Assembly (NCBI RefSeq): GCF_029633865.1
Contig: NC_079216.1
Coordinates: forward strand, 23,622,447 to 23,686,446
Direction of reading: 5' to 3'
From: Lampris incognitus
Lineage: Eukaryota > Chordata > Actinopteri > Lampriformes > Lampridae
Length of the DNA stretch: 64,000 nt
Shown here: piece after piece, positions 51,950-61,647 of the stretch
Layout of the letters: every line of letters starts with the position of its first letter
Position numbering within the stretch: position 1 is the first letter of the stretch
Made by a program: the position numbers and the translations under genes
Notes under the pieces: generated by a model
Databases searched by the model: none
Told to the model about the DNA's origin: nothing
What the model saw: only the letters and a program-made list of their open reading frames with translations

Positions 51950-53497
51950 AAATTCAACATACTTCTTTAATCTAGAAAAACGCTATGAAACGAATAATTG
52001 TTTATCAAAACTGAAAGTTAATGATTCAGTTACAGACGACCCTCTTGTTATCTCTAAACACTGTGAACTTTTCTATAGTAAATTGTATGAGTCCCGATCC
52101 TCAGCCACTAGTATACAAAACTTCCTTCAATAATTTAAGGATGTCAAAAAATAAGTGATGAATGCACTAGCGTGTGTGACTCACCTATTACCGTAAATGA
52201 TATAAAAGAAGCTATAAATAAACTGAAACCTAACAAGTCTCCAGGTACTGACGGACTAATTGCTGAGTTTTATAAAAAGTTCTCAAATGAGCTATTACCA
52301 TTTTTGCATAGGGTATGCATAGAAAGCTTTGATAAGGGACACCTTCCCCCTACTATGACTCAAGGCCTAATTAATCTCATTCCAAAGCCACACATAGATA
52401 AATTACTGATAGATAACTGGCGCCCAATCTGTCTCCTCCAGAACGACTACAAAACAATAACCATCTGTTTGGCTGAAAAGATCAAGGATGCTCTTAATGA
52501 AATAATAGATGAAACCCAATCAGGTTTTATGGCAGGTAGACATATAAACAACAATGTACGACTTGTATTTAGATTATTCAGATCTAGTGGAAGATGAGGG
52601 ATTTCTTCTTTTCCTATACTTCTATAAGGCGTTTGACACCGTAGAGCATTACTTTATTTTTAAAGCACTTGATCTATTTGGTTTTGGTAATACGTTTTCA
52701 AATGCAATTAGAAATGTATATAAACATAGCAACTGTTCCATCAAATTGTCACATGGCACATCTCAAAGATTTAGCATTAATAGAGGTCTCCGTCAAGGTT
52801 GCCCGGTTTCACCTTATTTATTTTTGTTAGCTATGCAAATCCTTTCAATCCACATTAAAGACAGTGGTATCATGGGTATATCCATTGCTGGAAGAACTAT
52901 CCTTATCAGCCAACGAGCTGATGACACAACATTATTTTTGAAGAATAAAGACCAGATTAGTAAGGCAATTGAATTGATAAAAATATTTTCCAGAGCCTCT
53001 GGTCTCTATTTAAATATTTCCAAGTGGGAATTACTTCCCATAAAAACATGTGATGAGGAAATAATATATGAAATTCCTGTCAAAGAAACTGTCAGATATC
53101 TTGGAATAAATGTAAGGAGAGACCAGAAAGCTGGAGCTCAAGTTAATTTTGATCCTTGAATAAAAGCAGTAGAACAGGGATTCAATCTCTGGCTTCAAAG
53201 AGATTTATCAATCTCTGGAAGATCTTTGATCACAAAGGTAGAAGGTCTATCTAGAGTGATTTACAATGCCCAAGCAATGGATGTGCCCAAGGACTATTCT
53301 ACTAAAATAGACAAACTTTTATTTAACTTTATTTGGAAAAAGAAACCCCACTTAATCAAAAAGAATGTGCTCATGAATAGGCCATGCTTTGGCGGTATCA
53401 ACGCCCTAGATTTCTCCACTTTAAATATAACCTTTAAGATAAACTGGATCAAAGCTTTTCTCAAGAACTCAACATCAGTTTGGAATTTTATACCATC
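51950..53497 (+). pseudogene. L1-type reverse transcriptase, several frameshifts
   Basis: FFNLEKRYETNNCLSKLKVN, then INKLKPNKSPGTDGLIAEFY, LINLIPKPHIDKLLIDNWRP, FLLFLYFYKAFDTVEH, RQGCPVSPYLFLLAM and a catalytic-box region RADDTTLFLKN. Next come ETVRYLGINVRRD and the LLFNFIWKKKPHLIKKNVLM block. This is the L1/Tx1 order. Shifts lie at about 52135-52170, 52590 and 53160-53220. Confidence 0.85.
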
Positions 53498-54315
53498 TGT
53501 TTCGTGTTCTCATGAATGACGCAGGGTTAGTATTCATAACCTGGTTTATTAACCAACACGACGAGGACGCAATAAGACGACATACTACGTGCGGCTGGCA
53601 TCCAGCACTCTCGCTTCGCGGCAACTTCGATTTCTAGATAACATTTGGTATGATTTTGCAAAACAAAAACGATGAACTCTGTTGTAATGTAATCCTCTGC
53701 TTAGCCAAATTCTGTATTCATAAAAATAGATACTTTAAGTCATCACCCAAATTTGTTGTTTTTTTAAATGAATTTAGATTATACTTGAAATCTTTAAAAC
53801 TAATGACCGATACAAACGCTCTAAAGATTTATGAGGTGTTAAGACATTTTCCCACTGAATCAGAAGACTGATATCCTTATTAATTCCCCCTTGTATGATG
53901 GACTATGTTTTATTATTTTCAATTAGTGTATGTCATGTATTTAATTTATTATTGTTTTTACTCTTATTTTCATAATACATTACCGTATATTTGTCATGTG
54001 ACATTCAATCTCTATGTACTTCCTGATATACTGTATAGAAATGTTTACATACTGTTCCCTTTGGCACTTTGGATATATCTATGTATTTTTGGATGGAATG
54101 TATATTTGCCATGTTTGTTTTATAACGAACTTTCTTCAAGAATCTGTACATGAATATGAACAATGTTCAATAAAAATATATATATATAAAACTTTTTAAA
54201 AAAAAACTCTCGCTTCGCGGGCCCTCACCCGGTAACCTGTATAACTGAGTGTTCCTCAGTACAGTGTCTGCAGTGGCTCAATAAACATCATCAATGACAC
54301 AGTCACTGATCTACA
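53498..54315 (-). repeat. Gypsy-1 3' LTR, split by an L1 fragment
   Basis: Without the 599-bp insertion the LTR is about 219 bp, TGTTTCGTG...GATCTACA on the plus strand, matching the 5' LTR of 215 bp. Confidence 0.92.
53622..54205 (+). mobile_element. 5'-truncated L1-type insertion in the LTR
   Basis: Flanked by the 15-bp duplication ACTCTCGCTTCGCGG (53607-53621 and 54206-54220). It contains a C-terminal L1 frame (53650-53871, with AKFCIHKNRYFKSSPKFVVF) and a 3' UTR ending in AATAAAAATATATA and an A-rich tail. Probably the same family as the LINE outside. Confidence 0.93.
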
Positions 54316-54815
54316 TCCCCCTTTCCTAGCTCATGCTCATACCATAACAAAACCATGTTGTCAATTATCAATACTTGCTGAATAACATATATTGAACAAA
54401 CCTTAAAATAACATACATTAAATAACTGTTCAATAATCACAGAGTGAGAATTACCAAATGCAAAGAAAACAATTTGCCCTTAATGAATAATATGAAAATA
54501 GTTGTCTTAGCAAAGCATATAGTTATACTTTAACACTAAATGAGGTCTTTTATATGTGAAGATACCTGAAACGAAACCCAAAGACCTCAATGTAAGCTCT
54601 TAGCAAATCAGAGAATTAACTTAAATGACATAACCTTCAAAATTTTGAGCTGACAAATTGACTCAATCTTTATACTTAGGATTTGGCTTGCTGACACGAC
54701 CATAGCATGTTGTGTACAGACTTCCAGTTGTCTTAGCAGGTAGCACAGCTGTAGGTGTTTTCATATGTGACTGTTCAGTGTCCAGCGTGTTGTGTGACAC
54801 TTTTGTTGGAGTGTG
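54316..54815 (-). other. Gypsy-1 3' untranslated region and polypurine tract
   Basis: Next to the LTR the element strand reads GCTAGGAAAGGGGGA, a polypurine tract for plus-strand priming. The remaining 490 bp are AT-rich without a frame. No envelope-like gene is present. Confidence 0.8.
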
Positions 54816-57638
54816 CTAGTTGTTAAGTTCATGTCCACTGTCCTGACATTCACTGTCGTCTGGGTAGTGCTGTGCTGGAGCAGGCTCGACAACTGGCAGA
54901 ATGTGGTGCCTATTTCTCCTGTACAGCTTTCCTTCTGAGTGAATGAGATAGGATCTGGGCTCCTTGCAGATCTCCTTTACCATGCCTGTTCGATTGTAGC
55001 CTTGAGGGATCTGCATTCTGATAACTTGTCCTTCCATCAATGGTTGAAGAGGTCGGCTTGTTCTGTCATAGTACAGCTTCTGTGTCAGTCTTTTGTTAAG
55101 AAGCTGAGCCTTTACCTCCAGTGGCTTGTACACCTCTGGTTCAAGCAGCTTTCTTGAGACTGGCAAAGTGGTGCGTGTTTGCCTTGACATCAGTCTTTGT
55201 GCAGGGGATCCAAGTTTTGTGTCACGTGGTATATTTCTGAGATTTAACAGATTGAGAAAGACATCACTTCCATCTCTGTGAGACTTTTCCATGAGCTGTT
55301 TTGCACTGCGAACAGCCCTCTCAGCTAAACCATTAGATTGAGGATACTCTGGGCTGCTCGTAACATGAGTGAAGTCCCAATGTGTAGCAAAGTCCTTAAA
55401 GCGCTGACTTGTGAACTGTCTACCATTGTCAGTTATGAGTGTGTGTGGTGCCCCATGAACTGAGAAATGTCTTTTGAGTTTGGTGATGACTGTTGCTGAT
55501 GTAGCATCACGGAGCAGATCAATCTCATACCAGCCTGAATATGAGTCTACCAAAACTAGGTACAGCTGATTACGCCACTCAAAGATGTCTGTTGCTACAG
55601 TGGACCAGGTAAGATCTGGCACCGGGTGTAGCTGGAGTGGTTCTTTCTGCTGATGTGGTTTTGAGCTGTTACACACTGAGCATGACTGTATTTCTTTGTC
55701 GATGTCATCTGTCATTGTAAGCCAGAAAACAATCCCCCTTGCTCTCCATTTAGTTGCTTCTGCACCAGGATGTCCTCTGTGTACAATGCTAGTGTAGTCT
55801 TTTTGTAAAGACTTTGGAATGACAGCCTTTTGACCTTTCATGATAACACCATTTTCAATAGTCAGTTCATCTCTGAAAGGATAATAGGAACAAAAAGCAT
55901 GAGGAAGGCTGGATGGTCTGCTAGGCCATCCATGTCTGATGATGGAGCTGAGAGTCTGCAGAGTTGTGTCAGTTGCTGTGTGTTCTTTCAACTCCAACAG
56001 CCGGGAAGAAGAGATGTAGTTGACGGTCATCACATCAAAGCTGTCCTCCTCTTCAGCTTCCTGAGCAGTTGAGCTTCTGGGAGCTCGAGACAGTGTGTCT
56101 GCCACATACATAAGTTTGCCGCTTTTGTATACCAGTGTGAGGTCATACTTTTGCAGTCTGAGCATCATCCTTTGCAGTCTTGCTGGAGCTGCATGTATAG
56201 GCTTCTTTAGTATGGTGACTAGGGGTTGATGGTCTGTTTCTATGGTCACTGACTTGCCATAGATATAGTCATTGAATTTTGAGCATGCAAAAACTACTGC
56301 TAGCAGCTCCTTCTCAATCTGTGCGTATCTAGTTTCAGTGTCAGTTAATGTACGTGAAACATAGGCTACAGGTTTTCCTCCCTGCAGACATGCAGCACCA
56401 AGTCCATACTGTGAAGCATTGCATGTGAGCGTCACTGGTTTACTGACATCGTAGTATGACAGAACTGGTGGACAAGACACGTGTGTTGTTAGCTGTTCAA
56501 AAGCATTTTGCTGCTGCTCATGCCATGTCCACGCTGTGTCCTTGTGCGTTAGTTGTCGTAGTGGAGCCGTAAGCTCACTAAAGTTGGGAATGAACTTTCC
56601 AAGGTAGTTAACCATCCCGAGAAATCTTTGCAAAGCTAGAACATCTGTTGGTGTTGGCATTTCACTGATCGCTTTTGTTTTGGAGGGGTCTGCCTTGAGG
56701 CCTTCACTGGAGAAAACATGACCAACACAGCTGACCTGGTTCAGCCGGAACCTGCACTTGAGAGGATTGAGTCTCAAGTTCACCTCTCTGGCACGGTTAA
56801 GCACTTTTCTCAAGTTAGCATCATGTTCTTCCACAGTCTTACCACCAATGAGTATGTCATGCACTATAATTGCACAGGGATATCCAGCAAAAATCTGTTC
56901 CATGGAGCGCTGGAAGACGTCACTGGCTGAGTTGAGTCTGAAGGGCATTCGCACAAATCTGTAACGACCAAAACTGGCACTGAAAGTGGTTAACATTGAG
57001 GATTTGTGATCAAGAGGAATCTGCCAAAATGAATTTTTTGCACAAAGAACTGAAAATACAGTTGCATTTGACTTGTGTGCAGCCACTTCCTCTACAGTGC
57101 GCATGGGGTGATGTGGTCTTTTTAGAGCAGAGTTAAGGTCTCTTGGATTTATGCATATTCTGATTTCTTGCTTGTCCTTTTTGTGTGTAGCAACCATTGA
57201 TGACACCCAGTCAGTTGGCTCAGATACTGGGGTGATGACACCTAATTCCTGCATTCTGTTCAATTCAGCTTTGACTCTGTCTTTCATAGCCATAGGAATG
57301 TGATGTGCAGGACGAACAGCAGGTCTCACCTCTGGATCAAGTGTCATGGAGTAAGTCACAGGTAGTTTCCCAAGCTCATCTGAAAAGAGGTCGCTGTATT
57401 CAGTGTAAATTTGCTGCAACAGATCATCATCAGTAGGACCTAACTGATGAACATCTTTGCTGAATGAGACAAGTCCCATCTCTCTACATGCACGTAGACC
57501 AAGCAGTGGCAAAACATCCTCATGAACAATGAAGAAGGGCAATGTGTGTGTTTGTCCCTCTAGGTGACACTGCAGCCGAACAAGACCAACAGTTTTAATT
57601 TTGCTGCCCCCATATGCAACAAGGTTTGTGGGTTTCAT
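54816..57638 (-). CDS. Gypsy-1 pol: protease remainder, RT, RNase H, integrase (open but catalytically altered)
   Basis: 940 codons from the first ATG, open throughout. The protease active site (VDTGAKCNVLS) lies just upstream in the same frame, so pol really begins near 57790. RT blocks run from about residues 120-290. At the first catalytic position the word is VFSVLCAK (C199), and the YxDD box reads IIVHD (H260-D261). RNase H has CNASQYG (N407). In the Gypsy family all three positions are Asp. The integrase zinc-binding region (HRGHPG...CSVC) and its triad D684, D737 and E773 with 35-residue spacing look complete. Not expected to polymerise. Confidence 0.88.
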   Translation of the reverse strand: MKPTNLVAYGGSKIKTVGLVRLQCHLEGQTHTLPFFIVHEDVLPLLGLRACREMGLVSFSKDVHQLGPTDDDLLQQIYTEYSDLFSDELGKLPVTYSMTLDPEVRPAVRPAHHIPMAMKDRVKAELNRMQELGVITPVSEPTDWVSSMVATHKKDKQEIRICINPRDLNSALKRPHHPMRTVEEVAAHKSNATVFSVLCAKNSFWQIPLDHKSSMLTTFSASFGRYRFVRMPFRLNSASDVFQRSMEQIFAGYPCAIIVHDILIGGKTVEEHDANLRKVLNRAREVNLRLNPLKCRFRLNQVSCVGHVFSSEGLKADPSKTKAISEMPTPTDVLALQRFLGMVNYLGKFIPNFSELTAPLRQLTHKDTAWTWHEQQQNAFEQLTTHVSCPPVLSYYDVSKPVTLTCNASQYGLGAACLQGGKPVAYVSRTLTDTETRYAQIEKELLAVVFACSKFNDYIYGKSVTIETDHQPLVTILKKPIHAAPARLQRMMLRLQKYDLTLVYKSGKLMYVADTLSRAPRSSTAQEAEEEDSFDVMTVNYISSSRLLELKEHTATDTTLQTLSSIIRHGWPSRPSSLPHAFCSYYPFRDELTIENGVIMKGQKAVIPKSLQKDYTSIVHRGHPGAEATKWRARGIVFWLTMTDDIDKEIQSCSVCNSSKPHQQKEPLQLHPVPDLTWSTVATDIFEWRNQLYLVLVDSYSGWYEIDLLRDATSATVITKLKRHFSVHGAPHTLITDNGRQFTSQRFKDFATHWDFTHVTSSPEYPQSNGLAERAVRSAKQLMEKSHRDGSDVFLNLLNLRNIPRDTKLGSPAQRLMSRQTRTTLPVSRKLLEPEVYKPLEVKAQLLNKRLTQKLYYDRTSRPLQPLMEGQVIRMQIPQGYNRTGMVKEICKEPRSYLIHSEGKLYRRNRHHILPVVEPAPAQHYPDDSECQDSGHELNN

Positions 57639-57778
57639 ATTTACTTCAAATTGATAATTTCTCTCTATCTGTTCAAATGTCCGAATTGACAGGACATTGC
57701 ACTTAGCACCGGTATCAACTTTCAGCTCAAATGGACTTCCATTTACATGTACAGTAACAAAAGCTTCATCTTTTTCAA

Positions 57779-58741
57779 TTACGTGTACATCAGGTGAATC
57801 AACAGTTTTTTTTTTTGCAGTGTTAGGCCATCAACATAGAATGTATCTTCAGCAATATTATCAGCTTGGTCAGCTTCAATCTGGTGAACAGCTCTCCTGA
57901 ATTTTAACTTGTTGTGGCCCTGTTGTACAGATCTACAACATCTTTTAAAGTGATTCCATTTTTTACAGGCATTGCACTGTTGAGCAAAAGCTGGGCATTT
58001 GTCTCTCCTGGCAGCATGACTGCCTCCACAGTTGTTGCAGTTAGCAATGCTCTGTTTGACATATTTTTCTGATTGATTGTCCACTTTGTCTCTATCATGC
58101 TTTTTTATTCTCATGAATTTAGGTTGGACTGCATCAACATTTGTAGCATAATGCTGTTGTGAGGCTAGTGTCTTGTTGTGCTCTTCCGTCATCTCATGTA
58201 TTTGACAGACAGAGACTGCTTTGGCTAGCGTCAAGTCACTATCACGCAATAGCACTTTCCTCGGATTGTCATTATTTATGCCACAGACAAATCTGTCCCG
58301 AACGAGATCTTCACATAGATCTCCAAAGTTGCAGCTTTTTACTTTTATTCTCAAGTCACTGACATATGATTCAATGGACTCACCAGCCCTCTGATTGCGT
58401 GTGTTGAACTTGTGTCTTTCCATTGTAATGTTGGACCGTGGGCTGCATATCTCACGAAACTTTCTTTTCAGGCATTCGGGATCCTCCTTGGATTCAGCGG
58501 GAACGAGGACTTGTCCTCCCTCGCCGGGTGCTCTCACTTCTGCTGCATACACAAAAGACCGTTCGCGTTCAATGACCTCTAGTCCTGCTAAGTTGAGGAG
58601 AATGTATGCACGGGTGCGGGCTGGCTTGTCAGAGTGTGCCGCCGCGACGAAAATGTAATATTCCTGTTCGAAGATCCGCCAGTTTTCACTGATGTTGCCA
58701 TCAAAGACGAGAGGGTCGGGCCGCCGAAATCCGTCCGCCAT
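57779..58741 (-). CDS. Gypsy-1 gag
   Basis: 320 codons, ATG at 58741, 98 bp downstream of the primer-binding site. It has a capsid-like region with FNTRNQRAGESIESYVSDLR and CEDLVRDRFVCGI, typical of Gypsy gag, then two CCHC-like knuckles, CNNCGGSHAARRDKC and CNACKKWNHFKRCC. The second has an Asn-His arrangement that is slightly off the C-x2-C-x4-H-x4-C pattern. It overlaps the pol frame at an A-run (57806-57816), with pol in the -1 frame. Confidence 0.88.
   Translation of the reverse strand: MADGFRRPDPLVFDGNISENWRIFEQEYYIFVAAAHSDKPARTRAYILLNLAGLEVIERERSFVYAAEVRAPGEGGQVLVPAESKEDPECLKRKFREICSPRSNITMERHKFNTRNQRAGESIESYVSDLRIKVKSCNFGDLCEDLVRDRFVCGINNDNPRKVLLRDSDLTLAKAVSVCQIHEMTEEHNKTLASQQHYATNVDAVQPKFMRIKKHDRDKVDNQSEKYVKQSIANCNNCGGSHAARRDKCPAFAQQCNACKKWNHFKRCCRSVQQGHNKLKFRRAVHQIEADQADNIAEDTFYVDGLTLQKKKLLIHLMYT
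57806..57816 (-). promoter_or_regulatory. Possible -1 frameshift site between gag and pol
   Basis: Eleven A residues on the element strand, read in gag phase as CAA AAA AAA AAA. An in-phase A-AAA-AAA heptamer would allow a -1 slip into the protease frame. It may also be a simple indel, and no downstream structure was tested. Confidence 0.5.
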
Positions 58742-58838
58742 GTTCGCCGATTAGCTTCGTAGGCTAGGTGGCTCCGTTGTCCTCGCTAGAAAAAATAAAA
58801 AGTATCAGCCGAAAAAATGTGCGTGAAAGTTCCAGGAT

Positions 58839-58856
58839 CTTCCGCTTCTGACACCA
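58839..58856 (-). promoter_or_regulatory. Gypsy-1 primer-binding site
   Basis: TGGTGTCAGAAGCGGAAG directly after the 5' LTR on the element strand, similar to the sites of the three-LTR element and the TRIM. Confidence 0.8.
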
Positions 58857-59071
58857 TGTTTCGTGTTCTCATGAATGACGCACGGTTAGTATTCATAACC
58901 TAGTTTATTAACCAACACGACGAGGATGCAATAAGACGACATACGTGGAGCTGGCATCCAGCACTCTCGCTTCGCGGGCCCTCACCCGGTAACCTGTATA
59001 ACTGAGTGTTCCCGAGTACGGTGTCTGCAGTGGCTCAATAAACATCAATGACACACAGTCACTGATCTACA
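58857..59071 (-). repeat. Gypsy-1 5' LTR
   Basis: 215 bp with TG...CA ends. Plus-strand TGTTTCGTGTTCTCATGAAT to CACTGATCTACA. Confidence 0.93.
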
Positions 59072-59076
59072 CCATC

Positions 59077-59356
59077 CTATGTCTTTAACTCTGTAGGCGG
59101 CTTACCCTTTTTGTTAAGATGCAATTCAATATTGCCAAAATCCCAATGAATCTTTCAAGTTATCATAAACAAATGTTATTATGCTGGTCATTAATGTATA
59201 AACACAACTTTTCCCCGCATAAATATTTCATATGGAACAATAACTATATAAGATATAAGAATAAAACTTTATTTAATAGAAGATGGTTTGACAGATGTGG
59301 TGTATTGATAAATGTTCTATCATTCACTGTTGATACGGACCTACTTATTGTTTACA
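59077..59356 (+). pseudogene. L1-type LINE continuation
   Basis: Frame 59119-59356: IPMNLSSYHKQMLLCW, HNFSPHKYFIWNNNYI and KTLFNRRWFDRCGVL. It joins the piece ending at 53497 once the Gypsy element is set aside. Confidence 0.8.
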
Positions 59357-59540
59357 TGTTGTTACCCGGATGTAACCCCGCCCAGAAAGGATATAAATAT
59401 TAGGTGCAAAAGCGCCAAAACCCACAACTGCGCTCTCCAATGCCTTTTACAGTCAGGTGGACATGTTCAGCCGAGAGATATAAATAAAAACTCATTTACA
59501 TAAAGTAATCTCCGGGTACTTTGTCAATAAGAACGCAACA
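59357..59540 (+). repeat. Putative Gypsy-2 5' LTR
   Basis: TGTTGTTACCCGG...GAACGCAACA, with a TATA-like GATATAAATAT at about 59390 and AATAAA at about 59484. CTGGCG follows at once as a likely primer-binding start. The second LTR is outside the window, so the call rests on layout. Confidence 0.65.
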
Positions 59541-59658
59541 CTGGCGTTCGTTTTTCCACGAAAACTTTTTCTTCTGATACGGAGAAAAAGGTGTGAGAGA
59601 AGAAAGAGCTAACCGGAGCAATGCGCTAACTAATGTAACCGGTTATTTTCTTGCCCGG

Positions 59659-59768
59659 TGCAGAATTCGATACGAGGTGTACTGCACCACAAGGCGACAT
59701 CACTAACTGCTCGGCTAAAGGGTCAGACCTGCTAGTTAGGGACTAACGTGTCTTATTAGTAGTTTACA
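59659..59768 (-). repeat. tRNA-like segment resembling a reversed TRIM LTR
   Basis: On the minus strand it reads GACACG..., GGTCTGACCCTTTAG, A box TAGCCGAGCAG (59717-59707), CTTGTGGTGCAG and a weak B box near 59675-59665. The same words occur in the same order in the TRIM LTRs at 39.4-39.9 kb. The ends are TG and CA, so it may be a diverged solo LTR inside the Gypsy-2 leader. Confidence 0.5.
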
Positions 59769-59813
59769 CTAGCAAGCAAAGGAGCAACTAGCAACGTCAG
59801 TCACGAAACGGCT

Positions 59814-61241
59814 GTGTTTAGCAGTGAGTCGGGTTTGTGCTTCAACGAGGCTAACGAAAGCTTCAGCACGTACGAGGATTGTTTTGCACAGTTTATCGAA
59901 GCCAACGGGATTGAGGAGGGGAAGCAACGGGCTGTGTTCCTATCCGTGGTGGGTGCAAAGACTTTCGCTTTACTGACTGACTTGGTAGCGCCAAAGAAGC
60001 CATCGGAAACGCCATTAGCTGATATTTTTAAAGCATTGAGGGACTTTTATGTGCCAAAGAAGAACGTTCTTAGCGAACGTTATAGCTTCCGTGCCCGCAA
60101 GCAACAAAGTGGTGAGTCTCTAGCCGAGTATGTTGCCGCGCTAAAAGGGTTAGCAGCCTCTTGCGCATTTGGCGCGACGCTAGAAGAACAACTGAGAGAT
60201 CAGCTAGTATATGGTATCAGTAGTAAAAAGCTGAGAACTAAGCTGTTGAGTGCTGCTTATGGACAAGAGCTAAACTGGGCTAAAGTGATGGACACGGTGA
60301 ACAATTTTGAGTGCACATCCACGAGTCTTAGAGCGTTCCAGCAAGCTCCGCTGAGAACAGACATTGTGAGAGCCAGCAGCTACAAAGGGAGCGCCAGTGC
60401 GCGCGGAAACGCGGCACACGACAGGAAAAAGGGCGCCAGGGACACGGCGTGCTACCGGTGCCTCGGAGAGGGACATCAAGCAGCGACATGCAGGTACAAT
60501 GAGTTCCAGTGCAGAGCCTGCAACCGGAAAGGCCATCTGGAGAGGGCGTGCAGGTCCACTGCATCATCGGAGTCGGAGACGGCCAACCAAGGCGGCAGCT
60601 CCAGACGGGGACCTAGGACGAGCAGGAGGGCCAATCCTGCAGAGAGGCAGACTTGCTACATCACCAGGGAGGAGTCTCCTCACGAGCAGCAAAGTGCATC
60701 GGAGGAAGAGACCGATTATGAGGACTACAGGGCCTCCAACAAAACCCACAAGCTGACCATCATCGAGGTAACAGGGACTGAAAAAGACTTGGGGTTGTTT
60801 TCCATTACCGGTAGGCCTAAAAAGGATGATGAATATGTCAGACCATTTATGGTCATGGTGAGATGTAATGGTGTAAAGATCAAAATGGAGGTAGATACAG
60901 GCGCAGCCATGAGTATCATAAATGAGAAACTGTACAGACAGAGGTTTAGCAAGTGTAAACTAATGCCATGTGATGTAAGTTTAAAAACTTATTCTTCTGA
61001 GCCGATTCCATTGTTGGGTAAATTCCAAGTGAAAGTACAGTGTGGGGAGCAAACAGAACAGCTATCTTTGTTAGTGTGTAAGGGACATGGGCCAACACTG
61101 ATGGGTAGAAACTGGATCCAGTTCTTAAAGTTAGACTGGTCTAGAGTGAACCATGTACCGGTGGTAGTAGATCCACTGACTGAGATGTATCAGAAATACT
61201 TCCAGGTGTTTGAGAGAGACAGGGGGTCATTTCAGGAGTAA
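59814..61241 (+). CDS. Gypsy-2 gag-protease
   Basis: 475 codons. Capsid-like N-terminal half with SFRARKQQSGESLAEYVAAL and LEEQLRDQLVYGI. Two CCHC knuckles: CYRCLGEGHQAATC (residue 213 on) and CRACNRKGHLERAC (233 on). A basic/serine linker precedes a retroviral-type aspartic protease with VDTGAAMSIIN (Asp 361) and the LMGRNWIQFL block. Gag packages the RNA and the protease would process the polyprotein. The frame closes with TAA at 61239, where related elements run on into RT. Confidence 0.85.
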   Translation: MFSSESGLCFNEANESFSTYEDCFAQFIEANGIEEGKQRAVFLSVVGAKTFALLTDLVAPKKPSETPLADIFKALRDFYVPKKNVLSERYSFRARKQQSGESLAEYVAALKGLAASCAFGATLEEQLRDQLVYGISSKKLRTKLLSAAYGQELNWAKVMDTVNNFECTSTSLRAFQQAPLRTDIVRASSYKGSASARGNAAHDRKKGARDTACYRCLGEGHQAATCRYNEFQCRACNRKGHLERACRSTASSESETANQGGSSRRGPRTSRRANPAERQTCYITREESPHEQQSASEEETDYEDYRASNKTHKLTIIEVTGTEKDLGLFSITGRPKKDDEYVRPFMVMVRCNGVKIKMEVDTGAAMSIINEKLYRQRFSKCKLMPCDVSLKTYSSEPIPLLGKFQVKVQCGEQTEQLSLLVCKGHGPTLMGRNWIQFLKLDWSRVNHVPVVVDPLTEMYQKYFQVFERDRGSFQE

Positions 61242-61647
61242 AAGCAAGGTTACAGGTGGTTAGCGACGCCACGCCCAAGTTTTGCAAAGCAATATCAGTG
61301 CCTTATGCACTGACTACAGCAGTAGAACAGCAACTAGACAGACTGCAAGAAAAATGATAATGGACCCCGGTAGAATACAGTGAATGGACTACTCCCATAG
61401 TATGTATCCCCAAAACAAATGGAGAAGTCAGAATATGCGGGGATTATAAAGTGACAATAAACCCATGGCTAGAGGTAGACAAATATCCTCTGCCAAAGAC
61501 ACAAGACCTGTTTGCTAAACTAGCAGGTGGCAGGTATTTCACCAAGTTAGACCTCACACAAGCATATATCAGCAAGTAGAGCTGGATGATGAATCCAAGC
61601 AGTACCTAACTACAAACACGCCTAAGGGGCTGTATCGTCTAAACAGG
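61242..61647 (+). pseudogene. Gypsy-2 RT, N-terminal part, with stops and a shift
   Basis: In changing frames I read TPVEYSEWTTPIVCIPKTNG, EVRICGDYKVTINPWLEVDK and LAGGRYFTKLDLTQAY, which are the RT fingers and first catalytic Asp block. In-frame stops near 61355 and a small loss near 61575 disconnect it from both neighbouring frames. Confidence 0.8.

Larger units (their letters stand above)
53498..59071 (-). mobile_element. Complete Ty3/Gypsy retrotransposon (Gypsy-1)
   Basis: Both LTRs are present with a CCATC duplication at 53493-53497 and 59072-59076. In element order: 5' LTR (59071-58857), primer-binding site (58856-58839), gag (58741-57779), protease/RT/RNase H/integrase (about 57790-54816), a 490-bp 3' untranslated stretch, polypurine tract (54324-54316), and 3' LTR (54315-53498, itself holding an L1 fragment). 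The LTRs agree at about 95 percent by eye. It lies upstream of tcp11l1 on the same strand. Confidence 0.93.
51943..59356 (+). mobile_element. L1-type LINE, 5' truncated, holding a complete Gypsy element
   Basis: The LINE runs 51943-53497, is interrupted by the Gypsy element (53498-59071 plus its 5-bp duplication), and continues 59077-59356 until a second Gypsy LTR begins. The RT is in broken frames. The continuation after the Gypsy element reads SYHKQMLLCWSLMYKHNFSP and RRWFDRCGVLINV, the C-terminal L1 text expected there. The 5' truncation point abuts the CA repeat next to the tcp11l1 promoter. Confidence 0.85.
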
